Source of the DNA: JBAXTU01 sp037130015
GTDB taxonomy: Bacteria > Patescibacteriota > Patescibacteriia > 2-01-FULL-39-33
Assembly: GCA_037130015.1 (NCBI GenBank)
Contig: JBAXTU010000010.1
Location: 1 to 30,170, forward strand
DNA length: 30,170 nucleotides
Direction of reading: 5' to 3'
Shown here: piece by piece, positions 17,783-23,445 of the stretch
Numbering within the stretch: the first letter of the stretch is position 1
Layout of the letters: the number at the start of each line of letters is the position of its first letter
Program-made: the position numbers and the translations under genes
Notes under the pieces: model-generated
What the model was told of the DNA's origin: nothing
The model's input: the letters and a program-made list of their open reading frames with translations, nothing else
Databases searched by the model: none

Positions 17783-17806
17783 AACAGTTTAGGTCCATTA
17801 GTTTAA

Positions 17807-17880
17807 GGGCCAGTAGCTCAGTTGGTTAGAGCACCGCCCTTATAAGGCGGGGGTCGATGGTTCAAGTCCATCCTGGCCTA
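17807..17880 (+). tRNA. tRNA-Ile(UAU)
   Basis: This 74-nt tRNA has the acceptor GGGCCAG/CTGGCCT with a G-U first pair, anticodon stem CCGCC/GGCGG and loop CTTATAA, so the anticodon reads TAT. The body closely resembles tRNA-Ile(GAU). The unmodified UAU anticodon reads AUA. CCA is not encoded; the sequence after discriminator A is CAT. Confidence 0.9.
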
Positions 17881-17894
17881 CATGTTAAGACTTA

Positions 17895-17971
17895 GGACGG
17901 CTAGCTCAGTTGGTTAGAGCGTCTCATTGACGTTGAGAAGGTCAGAGGTTCGACTCCTCTGCCGTCCACCA
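17895..17971 (+). tRNA. tRNA-Val(GAC), attachment site of the integrated element
   Basis: This 77-nt tRNA has the acceptor GGACGGC/GCCGTCC, anticodon stem TCTCA/TGAGA and loop TTGACGT, giving GAC. Discriminator A is at 17968 and CCA at 17969-17971. The element core TCCAC (17965-17969) covers the 3' end. The last two bases of the encoded CCA come from the element. The pre-integration site, rebuilt from attR, would read TCCAC-ACAT and would not encode CCA. Confidence 0.95.
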
Positions 17972-19426
17972 GTTCGGAAATGTCAAATTTTGTTGGTCAT
18001 TTTGGCCGCCTTCGGCGACCAAATCATACGGAATTTTAAAGTTAAAAATCAATTGGCGGTTTTGTAAAATGCGGTTCGACCCGATATTTTTTAGAAATGC
18101 AGCCAGTTCCTTTTTCTCCGTGCTCTGTGTTAAGATATTGGCTTGGTTAAGCGATAAAATAAACTCACGAGCCGGTTCGACCCAAGAAACGCCGTTTTGT
18201 TCAAAATCTTGTATTCTCTCATTAAGTTCTAACTTTCGAGTTAGGATTTTTTGTTTTCTGGCGGTATATTCCTCGGTCGTGATTGTCTCGCTTAAATACA
18301 CATCAAGCAGTTTTTCCAATCGCTTGTTAATATCTCCTAACTCGCTTTTAAGATTTTGAACAGTAATGATGGCCTCCGCTTTGGCTTGTTTTTCCTCCTT
18401 ATCCAGTTCAAAAAATATTTTCTCGGTTTCTTGGGTCGTGATAGAAACTTTTTGAAGATAATTTTTGATTTGATTTTCTAGTTCTTCTTCGCGTAAAAAA
18501 TGTTTTTCTGCGCAAAATAGCTTTTTCTTGGTACAGCGATAATAATTATGGCCTTTTTGTGTTTCGGCAGTTATCCCGCAACCACACGAGCAATTCAGTA
18601 GTCCGACAAAAGGAAAATCATGCTTTTTAATCCTGCCTCGTTTTTTGCCTCTCTGACGCATGACATTTTTTACTTCTTCAAAAAGTTTCTTGGAAATTAA
18701 CGGCTCGTGAGTGCCCTCAAATACTTCCCCGCCGTATTTCATAAGCCCGACATAGAAAATGTTTTGCAAAAGCGTGAAGAAATAGCTTGTCCTGATTCGC
18801 TTGCCATGAAAGCCCATTAAACTGTTTTCTTCGCAGAATCTTTCTAAATCACCAAAAGAATAATCTCCAGTGGCGTAGAGCTCAAATATTTGCTTCACAA
18901 GTAGCCCCTTAATAGGGTCAACATCAATTCCTCTCGTTTTGGGATTATTCAAGTAGCCAATCGGGGCAAGCGAAAGCCAGACGCCATTTCTTAACTTTTG
19001 CCTCATCCCTCGCTTAACATTTTCTCGCAAGTTATCGATGTAATATTTGCTTTGGCCAAAGGCGATACTAAGCATAAATAATCCTTGCGGAGTGGGCTCA
19101 AACCAAAAGGTGGGGAATTTGAGGGCGGTTATCGCTCTCTTGTCGATCATATGGATTATCTTGCCACCGTCGACGCTATTTCTGGCCAATCTGTCGGGGT
19201 GCCACGAGATTATGCCATTAGCTTCGCCTTTTTCGATTCTGGCTAGCATTTCGCCAAATATTATTCGGCCTGGCTCTTTGGCAGTCTTGGCTTCCTGAAA
19301 GGAAGCGACAATTTCCAGTTTTTCTTTGGCGGCAAATTCTTTTAATTCAACTAATTGGGCTTCAATACTAAGTATCTGACGGTCTTCTTCCTCTGTGCTC
19401 TTGCGAGCGTAAATAAAATATTTCAT
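17942..19426 (-). CDS. Large serine recombinase (integrase) whose 3' end crosses the attachment site
   Basis: This 494-residue recombinase has an N-terminal resolvase domain with catalytic Ser10 in Y-A-R-K-S-T and W-H-P-D-R-L-A-R-N (about 75-83). A recombinase domain (about 157-255), a Cys-rich zinc ribbon (about 273-310) and a coiled coil (about 340-410) follow, as in phage- and element-borne large serine integrases. The last seven residues (T-A-E-E-S-N-L) and the stop are read from the antisense strand of tRNA-Val. In the joined ends inside the element, the same frame instead continues after F-P-N-W-W with R-I-M-D-I-A-R-T and ends 27 residues later at I-K-P-E-F. Integration therefore changes the protein's C-terminus. 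It is divergent from the cargo gene. Confidence 0.93.
   Translation of the reverse strand: MKYFIYARKSTEEEDRQILSIEAQLVELKEFAAKEKLEIVASFQEAKTAKEPGRIIFGEMLARIEKGEANGIISWHPDRLARNSVDGGKIIHMIDKRAITALKFPTFWFEPTPQGLFMLSIAFGQSKYYIDNLRENVKRGMRQKLRNGVWLSLAPIGYLNNPKTRGIDVDPIKGLLVKQIFELYATGDYSFGDLERFCEENSLMGFHGKRIRTSYFFTLLQNIFYVGLMKYGGEVFEGTHEPLISKKLFEEVKNVMRQRGKKRGRIKKHDFPFVGLLNCSCGCGITAETQKGHNYYRCTKKKLFCAEKHFLREEELENQIKNYLQKVSITTQETEKIFFELDKEEKQAKAEAIITVQNLKSELGDINKRLEKLLDVYLSETITTEEYTARKQKILTRKLELNERIQDFEQNGVSWVEPAREFILSLNQANILTQSTEKKELAAFLKNIGSNRILQNRQLIFNFKIPYDLVAEGGQNDQQNLTFPNWWTAEESNL
17965..18065 (+). repeat. Element left end (attL arm), copy A
   Basis: This 101-bp segment is repeated in inverted orientation at 19494-19594 with only two differences near its inner end. 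It encodes the C-terminal part of the recombinase on the minus strand. One difference changes Asn to Asp and the other is silent. Confidence 0.93.
18066..18092 (+). repeat. 27-bp recombinase segment repeated inverted at 19703-19729
   Basis: This segment adjoins the attL arm and encodes K-N-I-G-S-N-R-I-L of the recombinase. A perfect inverted copy lies at 19703-19729, directly joined to the leader of the cargo gene. It shows that the intergenic region contains rearranged recombinase gene pieces. Confidence 0.85.
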
Positions 19427-19434
19427 GATTAGAT

Positions 19435-19478
19435 TAATTAATGATTAATAATTTAGAATTTAAAAATTTTCTTTTACC
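19435..19478 (-). repeat. Leader repeat upstream of the recombinase gene
   Basis: Read on the minus strand, the stretch from GGTAAAAGAAAATTTTTAAA to the run before the start codon matches the leader of the cargo gene at 19730-19785, apart from a short insertion in the latter. Both genes therefore share a duplicated, AT-rich upstream region in divergent orientation. No classical -35/-10 pair is obvious in it. Confidence 0.75.
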
Positions 19479-19493
19479 CGAATTCGAATTCAG

Positions 19494-19594
19494 ACAAAAC
19501 CGCCAATTAATTTTTGACTTTAAAATTCCGTATGATTTGGTCGCCGAAGGCGGCCAAAATGACCAACAAAATTTGACATTTCCGAACTGGTGGA
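19494..19594 (-). repeat. Internal inverted copy A' of the left element end
   Basis: This is the reverse complement of 17965-18065, 99 of 101 identical. With copy A it flanks the recombinase gene as inverted repeats. Confidence 0.93.
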
Positions 19595-19677
19595 GGATAA
19601 TGGACATAGCTCGAACGCATTTTCGGGCCGTCGCCGACGGCTCTAATATTCCCCCCAAAATTAAGCCCGAATTCTGA
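19494..19677 (+). pseudogene. Recombinase 3'-end fragment in antiparallel copy (pre-integration C-terminus)
   Basis: The plus strand encodes N-R-Q-L-I-F-D-F-K-I-P-Y-D-L ... F-P-N-W-W, then R-I-M-D-I-A-R-T and on to I-K-P-E-F and TGA. The first part equals the recombinase C-terminal region. The second part is what the recombinase would encode if its attL were joined to attR. No catalytic domain is present, so this is not a gene by itself. Confidence 0.8.
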
Positions 19678-19682
19678 ACTTT
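19590..19682 (-). repeat. Internal inverted copy C' of the right element end
   Basis: This is the perfect 93-bp reverse complement of 20552-20644. It meets copy A' exactly at the core (GTGGA at 19590-19594), so A'C' together form an attP-like joined site in inverted orientation. It includes the 15-bp palindrome GCCGTCG-C-CGACGGC at 19627-19641. Confidence 0.95.
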
Positions 19683-19729
19683 CAAGACTGCCAAAGAGCC
19701 AGAAAAAATATCGGGTCGAACCGCATTTT

Positions 19730-19785
19730 GGTAAAAGAAAATTTTTAAATTCATATATAAAGTCAAAATTATTAATCATTAATTA
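19730..19785 (+). repeat. Leader repeat upstream of the cargo gene
   Basis: This is the inverted counterpart of the recombinase leader at 19435-19478. It shares a 23-bp block next to GGTAAAAG and a 20-bp block ending near the start codon, separated by about 12 extra bases here. It ends 9 nt before the ATG at 19795. Confidence 0.75.
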
Positions 19786-19794
19786 AACAAATTT

Positions 19795-20415
19795 ATGCCT
19801 AAGTCACCAGAGCAAAATTATACGCCTGAATAAGAAAATGAACTTAAAAAATCACGAACACTTTCTGATGCAGAGTTAATAAAAAATGGTGCCGAATATC
19901 AAGGTGAAAGTTTAATAGCAACAGAAGATCAGATTGAAACCGCAAAAAAGGGAATGGATGCAGAACTCCATGACGACAAAATTAATATCTTAAGTGAAAA
20001 TGAGATAGTTAGATCTGTATTAGATTTTTTAAATTCCAATATTGGTAGTCACAGGTTATTAGAAATTCTTACGGTTCGGGATGATTTAAAAAATAACATC
20101 AGTCTTTTTGAGACACTTTTCAGAAAAGCAAATAGGGAACAAAGTAAAAAAATCTTAGAAGACATTATTGAAGCAAACGGACTTGAAAAGGCACTGTCCT
20201 ATTCCCATTATGATAATTTTGGTTCTGTTGCTATATCCGATCAACAAAAAAGTTTTATTGCCGAACTTTTCTCAATTCCAAGGGTTGTTAGTCTTATGAA
20301 AGGACGGGCCAATGAGTCTATGGGTTTTGAATCGTATTTTCACTTTAGTGAAGAATTAGAAAGAGCCATAAAAGAAACTACTCAAAGAAGAAATGTAGAG
20401 GATTCTAGGAAGTAG
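19795..20415 (+). pseudogene. Element cargo gene interrupted by one in-frame TAA
   Basis: From the ATG at 19795, which follows the duplicated leader, the frame gives 12 codons (M-P-K-S-P-E-Q-N-Y-T-P-E) and then TAA at 19831. The same frame continues without further stops to 20415 for 194 more codons. The segment between the TAA and the ATG at 19954 is coding-like (E-N-E-L-K-K-S-R-T-L-S-D-A-E-L-I). A single base change, for example from CAA or GAA, would explain the stop. The protein is hydrophilic and helical with no domain I recognise. It is either newly inactivated or translated from the internal ATG. Confidence 0.75.
19954..20415 (+). CDS. Remaining open part of the cargo gene
   Basis: If translation restarts downstream of the TAA, the first in-frame ATG gives a 153-residue charged, helical protein without membrane segments or recognised motifs. 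There is no clear ribosome-binding site. It is the only gene in the element besides the recombinase, so a role in element maintenance or regulation is possible but unsupported. Confidence 0.55.
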   Translation: MDAELHDDKINILSENEIVRSVLDFLNSNIGSHRLLEILTVRDDLKNNISLFETLFRKANREQSKKILEDIIEANGLEKALSYSHYDNFGSVAISDQQKSFIAELFSIPRVVSLMKGRANESMGFESYFHFSEELERAIKETTQRRNVEDSRK

Positions 20416-20473
20416 AGAGTAAAATTGCTCAGAAATTTGATACTGATTATCAATAATTTGCCGCCAAATCAAT

Positions 20474-20533
20474 AAATTTTCAAATGAGTTTAGTTTGAAA
20501 ATTTACTGAAATGATTTTCAAATAAAAATCATT
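20474..20533 (+). terminator. Two AT-rich hairpins after the cargo gene
   Basis: A perfect 11-bp inverted repeat AAATTTTCAAA/TTTGAAAATTT (20474-20484, 20494-20504) is followed by a second, AATGATTTT/AAAATCATT (20510-20518, 20525-20533). They lie between the cargo stop and the right element end. They could act as a terminator or as structure near attR; neither has a clean T tail. The rest of 20416-20551 holds no gene that I can see. Confidence 0.45.
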
Positions 20534-20551
20534 GAAAAACTGGAAATTGTC

Positions 20552-20644
20552 AAAGTTCAGAATTCGGGCTTAATTTTGGGGGGAATATTAGAGCCGTCGG
20601 CGACGGCCCGAAAATGCGTTCGAGCTATGTCCATTATCCTCCAC
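20552..20644 (+). repeat. Element right end (attR arm), copy C
   Basis: This 93-bp segment is identical to the reverse complement of 19590-19682 and ends in the core TCCAC. It includes the palindrome at 20593-20607. With C' it flanks the cargo gene as inverted repeats. The antisense strand carries the pre-integration stop of the recombinase frame. Confidence 0.95.
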
Positions 20645-20650
20645 ACATAA

Positions 20651-20684
20651 AAAACTCCGCTTCATCTGAGGCGGAGTTTTTTGT
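20651..20684 (+). terminator. Intrinsic terminator of the tRNA cluster
   Basis: The stem CTCCGCTTC/GAGGCGGAG, with a 4-nt loop and one G-U pair, is extended by A/T pairs and followed by six T. It lies 7 bases outside attR. It probably ended the tRNA transcript before the element inserted. Confidence 0.85.
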
Positions 20685-20708
20685 TATATTTTTTTTAAGT
20701 ATTATAAT
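20681..20708 (+). promoter_or_regulatory. Candidate promoter for the Cys-rich protein gene
   Basis: TTGTTA (20681-20686), a 16-bp spacer and a perfect TATAAT (20703-20708) lie 24 nt before the ATG at 20733. The -35 box overlaps the T tail of the terminator. Confidence 0.6.
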
Positions 20709-20732
20709 ATTAGCAATTAACAAACTAAGCTA

Positions 20733-21254
20733 ATGGCTTTTATGCTCCAATTAAAAACCAGTTCAGTCAGTAGTGCCGTCTTACTATCAATCGTGGCAGT
20801 GGTCAGTGTCATTGCTTATGTCGGAATTTTATTAATAACATCTTCGGTTGGCCCTGTTGCTAATTTGGCGGCAATAACACCAGGATTACCACTTGCCAAC
20901 AATCCTGGCATTTGCGCGATCGTTGACCCATGTACCACCTTTACCGGCGACAGACAGAAAGCTTGCTATCAAGCTTATTACAAATTCTCTTGCTCTCAAC
21001 CAATAGCTATTAAAAAAACAGACTATGCGCAAGTAAACCCATTAATTTTTGACGCTTCCAGACTCACTTCGCCCTGCGCTTGCTTTTGCCAAAACTATTT
21101 TAACAAACCCGGCATTGCTTTGCCTAATACCGCTTGGTGTCAAGGTGCGGCTTATAATTTTACAGCTGTCGCCACCAATACTAATATCATAACTAATAAT
21201 CCAGTAATGACGGATGTTTTTGATGGCAATCAAAATTTTACCAATCCGCTTTAA
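20733..21254 (+). CDS. Fragment 1 of the Cys-rich protein: signal anchor and N-terminal domain
   Basis: These 173 codons have a hydrophobic helix at about 15-38 that would act as signal or anchor. An extracytoplasmic part follows with nine Cys, including C-A-C-F-C. It is the only fragment with an export signal, so fragments 2 and 3 would stay in the cytoplasm if translated alone. Confidence 0.6.
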   Translation: MAFMLQLKTSSVSSAVLLSIVAVVSVIAYVGILLITSSVGPVANLAAITPGLPLANNPGICAIVDPCTTFTGDRQKACYQAYYKFSCSQPIAIKKTDYAQVNPLIFDASRLTSPCACFCQNYFNKPGIALPNTAWCQGAAYNFTAVATNTNIITNNPVMTDVFDGNQNFTNPL

Positions 21255-21314
21255 ATTAATCCATTAAACATAACTTTTAATACCACCAAAGCTTCTACTT
21301 ATTGCGCCAATATT

Positions 21315-21683
21315 ATGACTGGACTTGGTTTATCAACCACTCATAATTGGTATAGTATCTGTATTAATAATGTGATCAACTTTCTAAGTACACTCACACT
21401 GACCGTTGATGGTTATATTGGTTATAAAAGATTTTTAATTGATTGGATCAATCTTTGTGGTAATAAAATAGTAGACTCAGTCAGAGGTGAAGTTTGTGAT
21501 GATGGTGTCAATAATATTATCAGTGGCTGTACTTTTGATTGTAAAATGAAAATTCCTATCTGGTATTTAAGCGCTTTAAATTTACCGGCAACGATCGATC
21601 CAAAATATCAAGCGGCGGCCATTAATGTTATTGTTCAATATCACGATTATCTTGTTAATTCTGTCATATACAGTTTGCAATAA
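21315..21683 (+). CDS. Fragment 2 of the Cys-rich protein: DUF4215-like repeat
   Basis: The frame is open from 21255; the first ATG is at 21315. It contains C-G-N-K-I-V-D-S, then E-V-C-D-D-G-V-N-N and G-C-T-F-D-C-K. This matches the Myxococcus-type Cys-rich (DUF4215) repeat in degenerate form. No separate ribosome-binding site is evident. Confidence 0.45.
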   Translation: MTGLGLSTTHNWYSICINNVINFLSTLTLTVDGYIGYKRFLIDWINLCGNKIVDSVRGEVCDDGVNNIISGCTFDCKMKIPIWYLSALNLPATIDPKYQAAAINVIVQYHDYLVNSVIYSLQ

Positions 21684-22829
21684 ATGAATAAAAATTGCAT
21701 AACTGATCCAACTGCATCAAATTGCACCAGATTTTTATGGAGCACGACTAATCCTACTAACACCATCAGCTACGCATGTAAAAATTTTCCTAACATAGTT
21801 GATATTAATTCCCCTACCTACATTAATTGTTATAATAAAATCACTGGCGCTAATTTAAAACCACCAACTAATAGTAAATATTCCCCCTATGAATGCATGA
21901 ATTTTTTTGGTGGTCATTCACCAGATGGTGGATCACTTCCATGGGGAGTTAATACTGTCGGTGAATGTAATGGCGCTGATCAAATCTGTTCAAATAATGA
22001 TCCCGATTGGCCTAATTGCTTGTATCGCAATGCGGTCGGCGTCAGTAATGCCGAAGAAAAATTCGTTGATACTTGCGTAAATATAGCACCAAATGATCCT
22101 TGGACTGATGGAACAATTTCTGATATCTGTAAGGATAACTATTCAATGAATTTGCTTTGTTGTCATAACATCGGTTATGGAGGAATAACCAATGGTTTGT
22201 GCTTTTATGCGCCCGGTTCTTGGAAAATTTGTGACACTTCATATTCAAATTTAAAAAATAGTAATACCGTAGCCACTCCTATTACAGGCAGTAAAGGTAA
22301 AAATTGTTGCCCAGCTAATCGCCAGCCACCCTGCGGTGATTTTTGTTGCGATCCAGTAAAAGAAACTTGTGGGAGAGCCAAAGTTAATTCACTACACGAT
22401 ATAGGACCTTGGGTTTGTAAACCAAAAAAAGATACATGCACGGCACCCAATACCGTATACTGCCCAGCCAAAGATATGTCACAATGTTGCCCAACAAATA
22501 ATGGTTGTGGCAAGATACTACAAAGTAGAATGGGAATTTCTGTGGAAGTGGCTGTTTGCGTGCCACCTGGTAGCTGTACTTCTGGCACTGAATGTGGCAC
22601 AACAATTGAAGGTAAAAAAATCTGCTGTCCGGCCAATCAAGAATGCGGTGTAACAGATGGGGGTGACAAAATGCCTCGCTGTCAACCAAAACCTAATAAT
22701 TGCCCCGACACTAACTATCCTGATTTTTGTTCAGGAAAATCAGGATTAGCGGGTGGAACTATTACTATGTGTTGCAAAGCTGGAAAATGTGGCCATCATC
22801 CAGATGGCGCCCCCTATTGCGATGACTAA
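21684..22829 (+). CDS. Fragment 3 of the Cys-rich protein: C-terminal knot-like repeats
   Basis: These 381 codons start at an ATG abutting the TAA. The last 150 residues contain four related modules. Each has C-x(n)-C-C-x-x and ends in C-G: C-C-P-A-N-R ... E-T-C-G; C-P-A-K ... C-C-P-T-N-N-G-C-G; C-G-T-T ... C-C-P-A-N-Q-E-C-G; C-S-G-K ... C-C-K-A-G-K-C-G. This pattern resembles granulin-like or small disulfide-knot repeats. The adjacent TAAATG could allow translational restart. Confidence 0.6.
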   Translation: MNKNCITDPTASNCTRFLWSTTNPTNTISYACKNFPNIVDINSPTYINCYNKITGANLKPPTNSKYSPYECMNFFGGHSPDGGSLPWGVNTVGECNGADQICSNNDPDWPNCLYRNAVGVSNAEEKFVDTCVNIAPNDPWTDGTISDICKDNYSMNLLCCHNIGYGGITNGLCFYAPGSWKICDTSYSNLKNSNTVATPITGSKGKNCCPANRQPPCGDFCCDPVKETCGRAKVNSLHDIGPWVCKPKKDTCTAPNTVYCPAKDMSQCCPTNNGCGKILQSRMGISVEVAVCVPPGSCTSGTECGTTIEGKKICCPANQECGVTDGGDKMPRCQPKPNNCPDTNYPDFCSGKSGLAGGTITMCCKAGKCGHHPDGAPYCDD

Positions 22830-22854
22830 GAAATATAAATGATTTTTTAAAAAA

Positions 22855-22891
22855 CACCCCCGACAAAAAATGTCGGGGGTGATTGTTTTTT
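22855..22891. terminator. Bidirectional intrinsic terminator
   Basis: An 11-bp stem CACCCCCGACA/TGTCGGGGGTG encloses five A and is followed by a T-rich run. A-rich sequence on the left allows use from the minus strand by the lipoprotein gene. Confidence 0.9.
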
Positions 22892-22896
22892 GTAAA

Positions 22897-23352
22897 CTAG
22901 TGAATGGCAGCGAAACCGACTTGATGCAATAACTCGGCTACGCACAATTCGCATTCGTTAATGAGAAAGGCTTTATCACGTTTAGTGAGCGGATATTTAT
23001 CCAGCCAAACAAAATTCTTGCAAAAGTTCATAAATTCCAAACAGCTACTATCGGTCAAGGCATTGTTAACAATTGCCTCATATATCTTGACCTGCTCTTT
23101 TTGTCTGGAGGTCAAACTGCATTGTTGATAGATTTGTTCATAACGCCACCAAGCAGACAGTTTGTCGGCCAATTCCTGATTCGCAACTTTTTGTGTTTCT
23201 GGCGATGGTAATGGATCGGTCACTGGTTTGGCGAGTTCGCTCATAAAAAAATCTTTGGCAATTGTTTCTCTATAAGCGAATTGCTTCTGTTTATCATGAA
23301 CACAGCCAGCCATGGCCCATGTTAGCAATGCTACTACCATTAGCTTTTTCAT
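22897..23352 (-). CDS. Small lipoprotein, unrecognised, possibly horizontally acquired
   Basis: This 151-residue protein starts at the ATG at 23352; the longer frame needs a TTG. A Lys-Lys N-terminus and a hydrophobic core lead to a lipobox-like M-A-G-C with Cys17, so it should be lipidated at the membrane. The mature part is helical and charged, with five later Cys. The gene has a clear GGAG Shine-Dalgarno site and a good -35/-10 pair. It uses G/C-ending codons more than its neighbours, and both features are unusual here. Transfer from another bacterium is a reasonable inference. I do not recognise the family. Confidence 0.75.
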   Translation of the reverse strand: MKKLMVVALLTWAMAGCVHDKQKQFAYRETIAKDFFMSELAKPVTDPLPSPETQKVANQELADKLSAWWRYEQIYQQCSLTSRQKEQVKIYEAIVNNALTDSSCLEFMNFCKNFVWLDKYPLTKRDKAFLINECELCVAELLHQVGFAAIH

Positions 23353-23360
23353 TATCAAAA

Positions 23361-23364
23361 CTCC
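23361..23364 (-). promoter_or_regulatory. Shine-Dalgarno site of the lipoprotein gene
   Basis: GGAG within AAAAAGGAGTTTT lies 8 nt upstream of the ATG at 23352. It decides this start over the in-frame TTG six bases upstream and is one of the best SD sites in the window. Confidence 0.75.
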
Positions 23365-23399
23365 TTTTTAGGTTGAAAGTACGGTTAAGCTAACAAACT

Positions 23400-23428
23400 A
23401 ATATAGCATATATCACAGAATATTTCAA
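23400..23428 (-). promoter_or_regulatory. Promoter of the lipoprotein gene
   Basis: On the minus strand TTGAAA (23423-23428), a 17-bp spacer and TATATT (23400-23405) precede the ATG by about 47 nt. Confidence 0.65.
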
Positions 23429-23445
23429 GCCCTACCGATATAAAT

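Larger units (their letters stand above)
17970..20644. mobile_element. 2.7-kb integrated element at tRNA-Val (serine recombinase plus one cargo gene)
   Basis: The element is bounded by direct repeats of TCCAC: attL core at 17965-17969 inside tRNA-Val and attR core at 20640-20644. Just beyond attR stands a terminator (20651-20684) that probably once followed the tRNA cluster directly. Content is the recombinase (-), a cargo gene (+) and a 368-bp divergent intergenic region. That region holds an inverted copy of both ends joined at the core. The short core fits large serine integrases. Limits come from comparing the three copies of the end sequences in this window. Confidence 0.85.
20733..22829 (+). 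pseudogene. Secreted Cys-rich protein gene with two in-frame TAA codons
   Basis: One reading frame of 698 codons is broken only by TAA at 21252 and TAA at 21681. The residues between and around the stops remain coding-like and Cys-rich, with no frameshift. The product would have an N-terminal membrane/signal segment (about 15-38), then Cys-bearing globular parts. A degenerate DUF4215-type repeat follows (C-G-N-K-I-V-D ... C-D-D-G ... G-C-T-F-D-C), and the C-terminal block has repeated C...CC...CG knots. An extracellular, disulfide-bonded surface protein is inferred. It may be newly inactivated, read through, or split into separate products. Confidence 0.7.

Noticed and set aside
19434..19779. 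Minus-strand frames of 110 and 90 codons in the intergenic att region
   Set aside because: They are antisense reads of duplicated recombinase end and leader sequence, without a recognisable domain.
17965..20644. Tandem double insertion of the element
   Set aside because: A tandem array would give a joined end in the same orientation as the outer ends; the internal joined site is inverted.
17965..20644. CRISPR array or IS element with short terminal repeats
   Set aside because: There are no regularly spaced short repeats, and the long inverted repeats coincide with recombinase attachment arms rather than with transposase-type ends.
22205..22636. 143-codon open frame on the minus strand under the Cys-rich gene
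   Set aside because: It is a shadow of the Cys-rich repeats on the other strand and has no domain or start signal of its own.
19795..22829. Reassignment of UAA as a sense codon
   Set aside because: Most intact genes in the window, including the sigma factor and lipase, end in TAA, so a genome-wide reassignment is excluded; only local readthrough or mutation remains.
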